DNA of 64,000 bases from Allacma fusca (taxonomy: Eukaryota; Arthropoda; Collembola; Symphypleona; Sminthuridae). The notes beneath the pieces were generated by a model that saw only the letters and a list, made by a program, of their open reading frames with translations, did no database searches and had not been told where the DNA came from. The DNA is taken from NCBI GenBank assembly GCA_947179485.1, contig OX359245.1:9405001-9469000 (forward strand). The letters run 5' to 3'. Below, in pieces: positions 23,500 to 34,032 of this stretch (the first letter of the stretch is position 1; every line of letters starts with the position of its first letter). Both the position numbers and the translations under genes were made by a program.

Positions 23500-26400
23500 C
23501 TACTGCATATTTGATAGCTTATAGGAACCAAATGGCAAACTATAATTATAATCATTACTTTTCGGATACACACGAGAAAAGTCTAGACAATGAAATCCTA
23601 GTTTTTTAGACGTAGTCTTATATAAGACATGATTATATGATCTTATATTACTAACATCCACTTTTTTTACTTTTTCGCAAGGATCAGTAGTTACTACCAC
23701 ATTTTTATACGTATCATGACTACAGAACGTTTCAAGAGTTGCTCCTGGGATGCCTTTATTTTTCATTAAAGGTTTGCTTGCTTGGTTATGGTAAATAAGT
23801 GAATACTGCTTTGATTTCAACGTTACAGACTGGGAAACGTCTAAGGATTCAATTTTCCACTTTCCGCTGGAATTTCTATTAAATTCCCGCAAGTCAGGAA
23901 ACTCTGGAAACATTGTAAATATCTCATGGTCTTTTGGTATCTTTGAAAAGTCAAATATTTCTTTGCGTGCTACGATCTTCCTCCAGATATCTTTTTCATT
24001 CCCTTGAATTTCCATTAGGGTCGAATCTGTGTCTGTAAATATAGAGTACATATTTTTATCAAACATGCTTCCTAGCTGATCATATACCCCACTGTAGAAA
24101 ATTTCCTTGGCCAAATCCAGTACACTCATTCCAACTTGCAGCGGCTTATTAAGCATTATAGATGTTGGTTTAAATTTTAGTATGCACAAATGTTCGTTTA
24201 TTATATCAAAGTCGATACATCCTTCCATTGAAAGTAGTTGTCGTGCTTTCTCACGACCTCCACAAAAACGTATAGTAAGCATATTTTCGCCAGACTAAAA
24301 ATTTTCCGAAAGTTCCATTATTGACCAACTTAAGCAAAGCCTCTTCACTGTCGGTCTTGGCACGCTTCCTCTTTTCCGTGTTGCTTTCAATGAAACTTTT
24401 AAGAAAGGCTTTTTCTTCAAAGCTAAACCCAGAGTGTATATCTTTGAGAACCACACCCATTCGTAAATAGAACATTAACACTCGATAGTGCAGTACGTAA
24501 TGTTTCTTTTCATAAAATGTAGACAAAAGCTTTGATGTGCTCAAGTATGTACGTGCAGTAGCTGCACCTAAAGAATTCATCGTTTGGATTTGGTCTAGGG
24601 ATAAATCCTCCAGCTGTACATGTCTTCTCTCGGGAACCAACGGTAAACTTTCACTTATATCTTGCAAAGCGGGAGGAATTTCTAGCGTCGTTTCAAGAAT
24701 ATATCCTCTTGTTCTTTCACGACACTGCATCTCTGGACTCAGCCAATTTATCTTTTTTAGCTGTTCCACATTTTCCCACTGAAAGTCAGAGTGAGGGAAT
24801 TTATTGGTTTCCATTGCGTGACTGTACAGGGATACCTTGTCAAAGTATATAATTACAGATTCTGGTTTCGAATCATCGTACCCTAACGGGTTCCTTGGTG
24901 TATTTGCTGTTGTAATCTTACGAGTGCAAAATGATTGTCCTCCACGTATCCCTCGTCGTACCATATCAATCATTGATTTATCCCGTATGTAATGAACTTC
25001 TTCTCTTGAAGTATGAAGCCAACATTGCCAAGCAAACGAACTTGATGTTGTACAGTATGTAGGATCAAGACCGAATGAGTTTTTAGCATTGCATACATAA
25101 TTAGTCCATGTAATACTTAGGAGTAAACTGTCGAGTAGCGTATATAGCGCAGTATATTGTTTAAAGTCTTTAATTTTTAACGTCGCACACACTTCTTGTA
25201 TAGTATCCCAATCTTTGTCTGTACACTTTTCATATCTTAAATCATTGTTAAAGGCTTGCCGCTCCGGCATGGGTGTTCCTGGCTTAAGAACCTCTTCGTT
25301 TGAAAGATATGTATAAGGAAAGGGAAGTTTAGCTAACAACATATTTAGGTGACGAGTGGAGAAATCAGAATCGAGTGTAATAAAACCTTGAGGTATCAAT
25401 ACCGAACGCGCTGCTTGATTTAATATATCAAAATGTACAGAATTCTCTTTTTTCAAACTTTCAACTAGATTTGACAAAGAGCGAGGCAAAAACTGATAAC
25501 TGTCGAGCAGTCGCAACTTTGCTTTCCGATTTCCGCACCATGCTTTTTTCGAGTTTTTTTTGTCGCCTCCGTAATTTTTAAAAAGCGGAGGTATATACAT
25601 ATCTCTTGCTACAATTTCAACTTGAACAAATTGTTCTCCAGATTTTGCGATTACATTAATATCCTCAAAATCAAACAAAGAGGTGTTCATGTACTTAAGT
25701 AACAAATGATGGTCGTACTTGCTACTGTTATGACATATGCATGGCAATTCATATTTATATCTAATACGATGGTTGCATCCTTGGCACAGACTTGATTCAT
25801 ACAAGCCTGTGTCATGATTATGGTTATATACTTTAACTACACGCTTTTGTAGCGTGCTTGAGTCATTCGTCATTTTAGCTTTTTTAGCACGCGGACCAAA
25901 ATCAGTCTCGACTGACGGCAATGAGGATGATGCCTCTTCTTCTTCTTCCTCTTCTGAATCTGACACCTAAATAGGTATAACATTCCCCTGGTCGTCAATG
26001 TCATAACATGCCTCAATTTGCTGGAGCCAGTCATATGGGATGTCGTCACTCTTAGTAAATTCACGACGACAATGTTCACAATGTGTTGCATCCTCATGTC
26101 GTTTACGTGTTGTTGCTGAAGGTGTGACGTAATTATTAGTTGAACGTATTAAATGCAACAACGTTTGGCTCCAGTAAAATGCACGCTGAAACAAATGCTG
26201 GACCGGCTCAGCTCCGTCATAATACTCTGCCGAAACTACGTGTGCTCCAGCATTACTGTCATTATGTATAACGACCAGTGAGTAGCTTGCTGGGATATAT
26301 TCATACTGCTTTACTGTATTATCCTGCTTCTTGGTTGAAGTGAGGTTGGGTAATAACACAGGCTTACTGAAAGCTTCAAAATCATACACCAAAAAATACG

Positions 26401-27856
26401 GATAGCAATGTTTCATCTCAGGCATGTTGAACTTTAATGTTTGTCCCTCAGGCGGGAATTTATATTCAATACCAATACTCAAATCATTCTTATTATTTTC
26501 ACATCGTCCCGTACAAGATTGGGAGTGTTTCTTTAGCTTTGCACTTGTCTTGACATTTCTTACACATTTCGTACAAAATTTCTTATTTGAAACAGTCATA
26601 TAGTCAACTTTAAGAAATCTCTCGAGATCGATAATAAGTACGTAATGGAATAAGTCATCACCACCTGGCACTTTTTCGTGAATAAGAAATAAGTTAACAG
26701 TGTCTTGAAAGCCTGGAGTTCCTGGTCTCATAGGAATAATATCTTCATCATGATGTGTATATACATTAACAGAGATTTGATTCTTTGTCTCAAATATTAG
26801 CACGTCCTGATATGGATTTACAAAACCCTCAGACATTCCTGAAAAATCCAAAAGATGTAAAAATTTTGTCCAAGTTTTAAAGTTGTACATTCGACTACTC
26901 AGATCTCCTGGTGTGTTCCGCAAAATATTTTTATGCCAGAAATACCCAGCAGTCACACTGTAGTGAAAACAAAAATTGTCGCGATTTTTAAAGTTTACAA
27001 ATCCGTACTTTACTTTCTGGAAAGGCATGTTTAAATGTCCACGAACTCTAGCACTGCTGAATAAACGCAATTCTGCAAACTTCAATTCAAATGCATCTAC
27101 GTGGACAAGCCGCCAACCACTCACGTTCTCAGTAAATGTGTCCTTTTTGTCAATAATTTCCTTTGCACAGGTCCACAATAGTTCCTCAATGCCAGTCTCA
27201 TGATACAAGTCGTGAATTTGCGATTTAAAGTATATTTTCTTTTGCTCAGCACTCATTTCACCATCTTCAAGCACAATGTATTTTTCCATAGTCACGCTTA
27301 ATTCTATACCAATTCTTATGTTACCATGAATTTGACATAACTGTACAAGAAATGTTTCCAGAGACGAGTCAATTAACGTGAAAGCTGTTTCAATATCATC
27401 AGTATTTATTAAATGTCTATACCTATACTTTATGACTGTTCCATAATGACAACGACTGAGTTCACAAAAATCGGTAAGATCCAGGTGCACGCCATTATCA
27501 ACGTGAGATAAACGCTCTCCAGGACGTTGACACACGTGATTTTGCTTATCTGTACAGTAGAGTTGACAGTCCTCACATTGGTGTACATTGCTGACGTGAT
27601 CATCATATGATACATATGATCTACAGTAGAAAATGCAGTTGGGCATACTACAACGGAAAACCTGTAGAAAATAGATCAAGTATGTTAGCAGGTAAGAATT
27701 AACAATGTATGGGTCTATCTTCTACTACAACAATGACACCGAGTCAAATATAAAGTATTAACTTACATTACGTCTTTGACCAGTTATCCGTGCTGATGGA
27801 AAATTCGACGTCTCAAAAGTATTGTTGTCCGACGACGAGGATGACAACGAATCCAT
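23500..27856 (-). CDS. polB: Protein-primed DNA polymerase B of the Polinton
   Basis: Family B polymerase of the protein-primed type, which copies linear DNA from a terminal protein. On the minus strand a short first exon (about 27767-27856, GTAAGT donor) leads into the main coding region. In order it carries: C2H2-like cysteine/histidine clusters (CSMPNCIFYC, CEDCQLYC); exonuclease motif I YFLVYDFEAF (near 26385); exonuclease motif II CHNSSKYDHHLLLKY (near 25715); polymerase motif A YFDKVSLYSHAM (near 24830); motif B LVNNGTFGK (near 24320); motif C FTDTDS (near 24030); and the KxY-type LKSKQYS (near 23810). All catalytic motifs are present. The region is not open throughout and shows about two interruptions, so it is treated as a fossil. 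A minus-strand AATAAA lies near 23460. Confidence 0.92.
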
Positions 27857-27875
27857 TATTGAAATGTTAAGCTAA

Positions 27876-28325
27876 CTAACCAGATATAGAAGCTGAGGAT
27901 GAAGTACTTTTCAAGACGTTATATGCAGCAGCACATAGTTTGTACAGTTTAATTATTACGAGAATGGAAAGCAGAAATACTGCAGAGTACGTTAGTTTTT
28001 GGTTCTCTGTATAGGAGAGCAAATCAACATTGCTTGCCACTCCACTAGAGCTGTTCGATATATTGTGTTCTATACCATCATATAGTACCTTTCGAAGTAA
28101 AACGTATATGTTGCTAAGCAGCACGTTGCTGGCGGCAGATGAATTTTTCGTTGGGGTTTCTAACTTGCTGAGAGTCAAACCGGCAGAGCACACCCTTTCT
28201 GTGCACGTATCCATTTGTTCCTGCTCATATAGAATATCTGCTTCACTCGCTGTCAGAGGAAAAACAAAGCATCCGAAGGAAACACAAACAACAAGTAGTT
28301 TTCTCGCACGCAACATTTTTCTCAC
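27876..28325 (-). CDS. Small type I membrane protein of the Polinton
   Basis: 149 residues. The amino end has a basic start (MRKMLRARK) and a hydrophobic core LLVVCVSFGCFVFPLTASEA, which looks like a signal peptide cut near residue 27. An outside part of about 80 residues follows, with two cysteines close together (TCTERVC) and NSS/NIS glycosylation sites. A membrane segment, YSAVFLLSILVIIKLYKLC, lies near residues 112-130, with a short serine-rich tail. The gene stops about 20 bases before the PolB first exon on the same strand. No family is recognised. With the protein at 17148-17840 it would give this Polinton two membrane proteins. Confidence 0.6.
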   Translation of the reverse strand: MRKMLRARKLLVVCVSFGCFVFPLTASEADILYEQEQMDTCTERVCSAGLTLSKLETPTKNSSAASNVLLSNIYVLLRKVLYDGIEHNISNSSSGVASNVDLLSYTENQKLTYSAVFLLSILVIIKLYKLCAAAYNVLKSTSSSASISG

Positions 28326-28352
28326 CGTCTCACTTTCACAACTTCAAATACA

Positions 28353-28952
28353 CTAACGTTTTTGCTTAACTTGTCGCTTGGTTTTATTCTGACGTTTCTT
28401 GTTTTTCCTAATTTGTTTATTCAAAATCGATTTTCCTTTTCCGTAACCTCGCTGATTTTTTCGCGGTCTTAAATTCTTTTTTCGTTCATTGAGCTCTGCA
28501 GGTAAGTTTGCATTGGAAGTATTACCGTTTGTTGTTGTTTGTTGAGCTTCTTCGTCATTTTTATCAATTCCCTCAACACTCACATTTTGAATTTTTTCTT
28601 CAACGCTATCAAAGGATTCCCAATCAGTATTTTTTATTCTATGCTTTACCTGTGGTAACTGGCAACAACATACACGGATAATTTTCCTCTTGTTCTTTTC
28701 AATACTTTCTAACCCCTCGTCAACGTTTGTAATTTCAACTTTATTTTCAATGTCGGATGGTTGTGTCGTTGATGCTTCGTTGGCTACATGGCTTGGATCA
28801 TTCTTTATATGACTCTTGCTTTGTGTATTGGAAACATCTGTTGCTTCAGCTTCTACTGCTTTTTCCACATCGGTATGCTTAAACTGCTGTTGGTATATTT
28901 TCATAAGAGAACCGAAAAGACGAGGCTCAAGTACACGATACACTTTGGCCAT
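28353..28952 (-). CDS. Unrecognised basic-tailed Polinton protein
   Basis: 199 residues, starting MAKVYRVLEPRLFGSLMKIY. The middle is polar and acidic, with one CCCQLP cysteine cluster near residue 95. The last 45 residues are strongly basic (RKKNLRPRKNQRGYGKGK, then KNKKRQNKTKRQVKQKR). It follows directly after the small gene at 28954-29289 with a 1-base gap. The tail suggests nucleic-acid binding, as in a packaging or core protein, but I recognise no family. Confidence 0.6.
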   Translation of the reverse strand: MAKVYRVLEPRLFGSLMKIYQQQFKHTDVEKAVEAEATDVSNTQSKSHIKNDPSHVANEASTTQPSDIENKVEITNVDEGLESIEKNKRKIIRVCCCQLPQVKHRIKNTDWESFDSVEEKIQNVSVEGIDKNDEEAQQTTTNGNTSNANLPAELNERKKNLRPRKNQRGYGKGKSILNKQIRKNKKRQNKTKRQVKQKR

Positions 28953-28953
28953 T

Positions 28954-29289
28954 TCACTGTAAGCTGATTGCTAACACTGCAATTAGTTCACAGGTAATGA
29001 CTTTCAACAGCACAACTGTCAAGATACTCCTTATTAATACTGCGTTCCTAGTGAGCGTCGGTCTACAATCTTTTTTTGCTTGCACGCAAATTTTAAGTTT
29101 TTTAATAATACTAATTACTTTTTGTGTCAACGATTTGCAAAATTTATTTGCATTAATTATTGTCTCCACCACTACCTTAACTTGGACTTTACTTAATTTA
29201 TTTAAGACAGAGATAAACTTTGATCGATCTTCTATTTGCACCAACTTGTAGAGTTTAAAAATATGCTTCTCTAATAGAGTATATTCCAT
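28954..29289 (-). CDS. Small helical Polinton protein
   Basis: 111 residues if started at MEYTLLEKHIFKLYK. An upstream in-frame ATG at 29322 would overlap the ATPase gene. The first 75 residues look alpha-helical and basic (KFISVLNKLSKVQVKVVVE, KVISIIKKLKICVQAKKD). The end is hydrophobic (VLIRSILTVVLLKVITCELIAVL) and may be one membrane segment. The chosen start sits 1 base after the ATPase stop. No family is recognised. A forward-strand frame overlaps it and is taken as a shadow. Confidence 0.5.
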   Translation of the reverse strand: MEYTLLEKHIFKLYKLVQIEDRSKFISVLNKLSKVQVKVVVETIINANKFCKSLTQKVISIIKKLKICVQAKKDCRPTLTRNAVLIRSILTVVLLKVITCELIAVLAISLQ

Positions 29290-29290
29290 T

Positions 29291-29965
29291 TTATGAGGCT
29301 GAATACACTTCAGTATCAGCATTTGGAAATATTGAATTGCGAACCCAATATTGATACATTTTATTTTTAGGACTCATGTCAAGGAATAATAAGCCAAATT
29401 GATTTCCAGTCATAGCCTTTATATATGCTTCAGTTAACATCTTAACTTGTCCTGGACAAACTTGTCTAGCAATGTTTGTAATAATACTTCTATCTCTCGG
29501 AGAGTCTAACATAATTAAAATCTGAGAATTCAAACTAATAGTTCTCAAATTCTTTTGAAAAATATTCTGTACAATTAATATAAGACTTATTCCTAGATGA
29601 TGCGAATACTTGGTAAAATATTTGGTTACAAGTTCAAGATTTTCGCCTCGTGTAATTTCCTCTTGATGATCATCTATACACACTAGACAGGGCGAGGATG
29701 GTAGGGATTCAATGTCTTTTAAATTATTTGTAAATATTACGTTAGGATCCTCTTCTTGCAATTGGAAAAATACAGGTTGGAATACACTATAAACGTATAC
29801 AACTTTCTCAATGTTTACGTCGAAAAATTCCTTTCTTCTTTTAATTAATTCCAGGATAGCGTATGTTTTTCCAGTACCAGTGCTCCCTGCCACTAAAATA
29901 GTTGCTGGATGTGACACTTGAAAATTTATGCTGCCTTTACCTTCACTTGTAGACTCGCTCAACAT
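29291..29965 (-). CDS. FtsK/HerA-type genome-packaging ATPase of the Polinton
   Basis: 224 residues. Walker A is VAGSTGTGKTYAILELI near residue 26. The Walker B type stretch SPCLVCIDDHQEE lies near 92, with the acidic pair expected for ATP hydrolysis. A sensor-like LILIVQN is near 127. This matches the A32-like packaging ATPases that push DNA into capsids of Polintons, adintoviruses and related viruses. Length is typical for the family. It lies between the protease gene and small genes on the same strand. Confidence 0.92.
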   Translation of the reverse strand: MLSESTSEGKGSINFQVSHPATILVAGSTGTGKTYAILELIKRRKEFFDVNIEKVVYVYSVFQPVFFQLQEEDPNVIFTNNLKDIESLPSSPCLVCIDDHQEEITRGENLELVTKYFTKYSHHLGISLILIVQNIFQKNLRTISLNSQILIMLDSPRDRSIITNIARQVCPGQVKMLTEAYIKAMTGNQFGLLFLDMSPKNKMYQYWVRNSIFPNADTEVYSAS

Positions 29966-30059
29966 ACTGATGTTGTCTACTCAATAAAACGGAATAGACT
30001 ATTTGTATAGCTAGCACTGCAATAGTTTTTATTTAAAATGTTTCGCTTATCACACAATT

Positions 30060-30524
30060 TTACATTGATTTGTAAATGCTATACATTTGTCTGCTTACCA
30101 GATTGTCATTATAAATAGGGTTTGATTTAAATCTAGATAAAAATTTTTCATAAGAGATATTAGTAGCTCTAGCTATTATACACAAAATAACATACGCTCC
30201 ACACAGAGCACTCATTTTACTCTGCAGGGGTTTACAGTTTTCCTTAAGAATATATTTATGCGGGTATTTAATATTTTTATATGTATATAAACCTGCTCCT
30301 AAAGAGTTAAAGTATTCAGCTATGCTATGACTTTTTATGTATAGACATATCCAATGAGATCCTGTATCGTTAATATTATCTCTATTCAACACTACAAAAG
30401 CCGGCAAATGTTTCCAGTCTACATGGCTTTGTAATTGATCAGCACCTAAAACATAAATTTTTTGATTTACTTTGTACTTTCTAAATAGAAAAGACAAAAC
30501 ATGCGAAATTTCACTTGAATTCAT
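30060..30524 (-). CDS. Adenain-like cysteine protease of the Polinton
   Basis: 154 residues, which is short but usual for the family. The catalytic histidine is in GSHWICLYI (near residue 56), the acidic or amide partner is in EYFNSLG (near 70), and the glutamine and cysteine are in LQSKMSALCGAYVI (near 100-108). This His-Glu/Asn-Gln-Cys order is that of adenovirus-type maturation proteases, which cut capsid and core precursors inside new particles. The start overlaps the end of the capsid gene by one base. It appears whole. Confidence 0.92.
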   Translation of the reverse strand: MNSSEISHVLSFLFRKYKVNQKIYVLGADQLQSHVDWKHLPAFVVLNRDNINDTGSHWICLYIKSHSIAEYFNSLGAGLYTYKNIKYPHKYILKENCKPLQSKMSALCGAYVILCIIARATNISYEKFLSRFKSNPIYNDNLVSRQMYSIYKSM

Positions 30525-31958
30525 TAGTAGTCAATGGTTACGTCCTTTTGAGGACCGATTTCTAAAATTCCTTGATAGTGACAGTAGACAATCACGTTGA
30601 CAGGTTCGTCTAAAGGAGATTTAAATTTCAAACCGATTTTAATTTGTCCTTTTCTTAGTACAGACAAAGAGTCACTCTGATTAGGCAATAAATCTATTGC
30701 TACAAGTACATTGCCGTTCTTATAGTTTGAACGATTGATTCCGTTTCCCAATAATTCAGAATTTGCAGTGTGCTTGAGGGATTGTAAAGCGTACAGAAAA
30801 TCGTCCGTGCCTGCTCCGTTGGCTGTAGCAAAGCTGAATGGAATCACTCGGTGTTGTAGCAGCTCTTCATTCCAGGAAACATCAACTTGTGACAGATTTT
30901 TATCGACAAAGTTGAACGGATCCTTGGTTACTTTTCCGAGAAACGCTTCTGATGAGACCAGACCAATTATTAAAAGCTTCGGAATCCTTCCTGTAGAGTT
31001 TAAAAGATTTAGTCATGTGCAAGTCACTAATTCGCATTTAAGCAAAGTACATACATTGGTGTTACGTACCCAACACAATGTTTTCATTAGAAGCTGAAGT
31101 GAGACCTTGAGCGATGGAAAATGTTTTTAAATCCACATTGACTATAGGATAGGTGAACTTCTTTCCCAAAGAAAGCTCATATTTGTGCATATCCATAATT
31201 TGCTGTCAAACTATTTTCTTTGAAGCATAAAAGACTGCTTTCACCAGTTGAATTTTATAAGGACATCCTGAAATTGCTGGTAATGTATCTACTTTTGAAT
31301 GAATACAAATATCTGGAATACTTCGACGTAGAACGATTCTTAATTCGCTTCCTGCAGGTAGATACTTATTCTGGTTAAACAGATTACAACTCAAGTGTCC
31401 AAGTAATGTGAATTCCTTTGATAATTTTGTTCTATCGTATCGCTCCTTAAATCCTTCATCTGTTACATCAAAAACTCCCTTCTTGTTGTTTGGAAACCAG
31501 AATTCATTTTGAAGTCGATTTCTCTTTTCAATTTCTGTTGTAGACAAAAGTCGTTGAATATATGCTGTAGTAGCATACATATTATTAAATTCTGTAATGA
31601 GAGTTCCATTTAAATAAAGCTCCAAGTTTGAAAAAAATCCGTGAAAGAAGTTAGAGCAAGGAGCTACAATGTCTGTAGCGTAACAGTTGGTGCCATCTGC
31701 ACGAAGAATTCGGCAAGTCATTTCCATAAAGCTTTGAGATAAATCCAAATATCCAGCTGATTCTGACATTATACAAAATTCCACAGGGTTATACGCGTCC
31801 CTGACGGAAACCAAAGGATAGCAAGGACTGTAGTCAGAACTGAATTGCACACTAACATCCGTTTCAGGGAGAGAGAAAAGATTTAGCTGGGACCGTAAAG
31901 ACTGAGTGGAACCTGCATAAGCAACAGGTTTTTCCTGGAACACCGAATTTGTATCCAT
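30524..31958 (-). CDS. Major capsid protein (double jelly roll) of the Polinton
   Basis: The first part starts with ATG at 31958 and reads about 250 residues. It includes SAGYLDLSQSFMEMTCRI, then CSNFFHGFFSNLELYLNGTL and ATTAYIQRLLSTT, all typical of the amino half of Polinton major capsid proteins. Downstream, toward 30524, are the carboxy parts, including FATANGAGTDDFLYALQSL and FKSPLDEPVNVIVYCHYQG. GT-AG boundaries in the middle suggest one intron. Beyond that the region is not open throughout, with about one interruption, so it is a fossil. The next gene on the strand is the protease. Confidence 0.85.
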
Positions 31959-31979
31959 GGCGACGATTGGTTCTTTTAT

Positions 31980-32396
31980 TTATTTTACACACCTTCGTCG
32001 ATTTACGTTTCCTCCTTTCCCCTTTCCACCTCGTCGTCGTCGTTGGCCTGCTCCTACCTGAACAAGTTTTATTGAATTTTTCTTTCCCTTGCCCTTTGCT
32101 TTTCTTTTTGTGGTTGACACACGTTTCGTCTTCTTCCTCGTTGATGAATTTTTCCTCCTCCTTCTTCTTTTAGCAGAACCGCCAACTTGCTGTACTGTAC
32201 GTTTACGTTTCTTACTCCCAGACTTGTCTGTAGACAAAGCTGACTTCAATGAAATTAGATAATTTGATGCTTCACCAGTTAATCCTGCACTTCCACCTCC
32301 AATTAACTGGTTGTCAACAGATCCAGAGCTGTTGTTTGACTGCGAATGAGGACGCTGAATGAAACAAGCTTTATCGTTGCACTCAACGTGACGCAT
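31980..32396 (-). CDS. Basic core-like protein of the Polinton
   Basis: 138 residues. The amino third is polar with a glycine patch (NQLIGGGSAGLTGEASN). The rest is very rich in Arg and Lys (KKRKRTVQQVGG, KRRRRRKNSSTRKKTKR, GQRRRRGGKGKGG). The place between penton and major capsid genes and the composition resemble adenovirus-type core proteins that condense DNA in the particle. The similarity is in composition and context, not in aligned residues. The frame is complete, with gaps of 11 and 21 bases to its neighbours. Confidence 0.7.
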   Translation of the reverse strand: MRHVECNDKACFIQRPHSQSNNSSGSVDNQLIGGGSAGLTGEASNYLISLKSALSTDKSGSKKRKRTVQQVGGSAKRRRRRKNSSTRKKTKRVSTTKRKAKGKGKKNSIKLVQVGAGQRRRRGGKGKGGNVNRRRCVK

Positions 32397-32407
32397 TATT
32401 AAACAAA

Positions 32408-33949
32408 TTAATAACGAGGTCTGAAATGTAATGTTACAAATGTCGGTGTGTCAGAAAAATCCCACGGTTGAAACTTCTCGTTCATAAAATCAACTCTTAG
32501 CGAGCTGAGTTCTTTACCGCTCACAGGGACATATGTGACTGGGTGGAATGAAACTTCTGTCTCCTCATTTAAATTAGTCGTCATGGTTGTTTCAGCCAAC
32601 AATTGTATAGGTTGACTGTTATAAAATTGATTTTCAATAACGTTCAACATTACAAGGATTCTCTTTGCTGTTCCACTAACTGGAATAATCTCGTCTTCCC
32701 CCGCTTCATGTTCCCGAATTTCTTCTTCTTGTTCAACAACTTCATGCCCTACGGGAATTCTACTACCATTTTTAAAAGTAGTATCAAAAGGCAGCTCAAA
32801 GTAGCTCTTTACTGCATACGGTAATTCAACAGAAAAATATTTGGGTACTTCATTTACGATTAGCGATCCGTTGTCATATGAGAATCTCACTTCAAATTCA
32901 GGGTATTTTTCATTTTTCAAGACAGTGTTCACAGCATTGAGCACATCTTTTACTCCCATAGTTTTTGGTTCTTGCATAGGAAGAAAAATGTAGCTTAGGT
33001 AGCCTACACGGAATGGCAAGTTGTCTTCAGCTTTAATTTTATTAAATTCCAATGTATTGAACGGAGTAAGAGCCTCATGCTTTCCCATCTTAAATCTTTC
33101 AACATTAAATCCTAAGCTACGAATGATAGGCAGTGGTAATATTAGATAATCTTCAGCGTGCTTCGCTGGTGTTTGCACACTCATCACACACTTATTGTTA
33201 CTATCAAAGTCAAAATTAACAATAAATCCAGATTCCAACAACCTGTAAGAAAGTGCGTTAAAAAATTCTTTAAACTCCGTCACTGATTGTTTCCTAAAGT
33301 ATGCCAAACTTTGAAAATGTTGTTCCAGTGTAATCAAATTATTTTTGTAAGGGAATTTTTCAAATTCAATTTCAAATTGTGTAGGCTTTGGAAAACTTTT
33401 GTATTCTGCTTCTGAAATCAAACTTTCTGCAGTGTAATTTCCACGGGAAAAAAATTTTCTACGGAAGCCTAGCATTGTAGCTAAGTTTTCAGATAACAAT
33501 AGAAATTCATTTGGTTCGTCATTATTTTGATTTACTGTAACTATATATTTTTCATTCTGTACAACTCGTGTGCTAAATGAAACTTCTTTGCCAGCTTTTT
33601 TTAATTCCAAGTTTACATAAGAAATAAATTCTGCATAAGTATCTGCTGCGTTGTTACATACTAATGTTATTTTGCTTGGAGGAAGTAAGTCAGGAAACAT
33701 GGGACCATCGGGAATAGTCTCCTCTACGGTTAACACACGACGAGTAGTTCTTGGTTGCACAACTTGCCTTGTGCGCGTCACCTTTCGTCTTTTCTTCTCT
33801 TTTCGTGTATAACGGAATTTCAGTAGACCAACATCGTACATACCCTGCTCAAGTCTGAGTGGAGATGGAAATGTATGTACAATATTTCCTATGAATCCTA
33901 TTCCTCTCGGGTTGTTAGCACTGGATAAGTTTGCAAAGAAGCTCCGCAA
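32408..33949 (-). CDS. Penton-like minor capsid protein of the Polinton
   Basis: 513 residues in one complete frame. The amino end has FIGNIVHTFPSPLRLEQGMY and a short basic stretch (RKEKKRRKVTRTR). The most telling part is the carboxy end: FHPVTYVPVSGKELSSLRVD followed by FVTLHFRPRY. This corresponds to the YVPL/V...I.I.I.D..G.P..F....V.VTLHFR ending seen in Polinton and adintovirus penton-like minor capsid proteins. It would form the vertices of the capsid together with the hexon-like protein encoded downstream. Confidence 0.88.
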   Translation of the reverse strand: MRSFFANLSSANNPRGIGFIGNIVHTFPSPLRLEQGMYDVGLLKFRYTRKEKKRRKVTRTRQVVQPRTTRRVLTVEETIPDGPMFPDLLPPSKITLVCNNAADTYAEFISYVNLELKKAGKEVSFSTRVVQNEKYIVTVNQNNDEPNEFLLLSENLATMLGFRRKFFSRGNYTAESLISEAEYKSFPKPTQFEIEFEKFPYKNNLITLEQHFQSLAYFRKQSVTEFKEFFNALSYRLLESGFIVNFDFDSNNKCVMSVQTPAKHAEDYLILPLPIIRSLGFNVERFKMGKHEALTPFNTLEFNKIKAEDNLPFRVGYLSYIFLPMQEPKTMGVKDVLNAVNTVLKNEKYPEFEVRFSYDNGSLIVNEVPKYFSVELPYAVKSYFELPFDTTFKNGSRIPVGHEVVEQEEEIREHEAGEDEIIPVSGTAKRILVMLNVIENQFYNSQPIQLLAETTMTTNLNEETEVSFHPVTYVPVSGKELSSLRVDFMNEKFQPWDFSDTPTFVTLHFRPRY

Positions 33950-34032
33950 GGCTGTCGGTTCAATCGTTTTGGAGTGTGTAGTTTGTAGATAGAGACATGT
34001 TGAAGTAGTCTTTTTTCTATCTCTAATTCTTT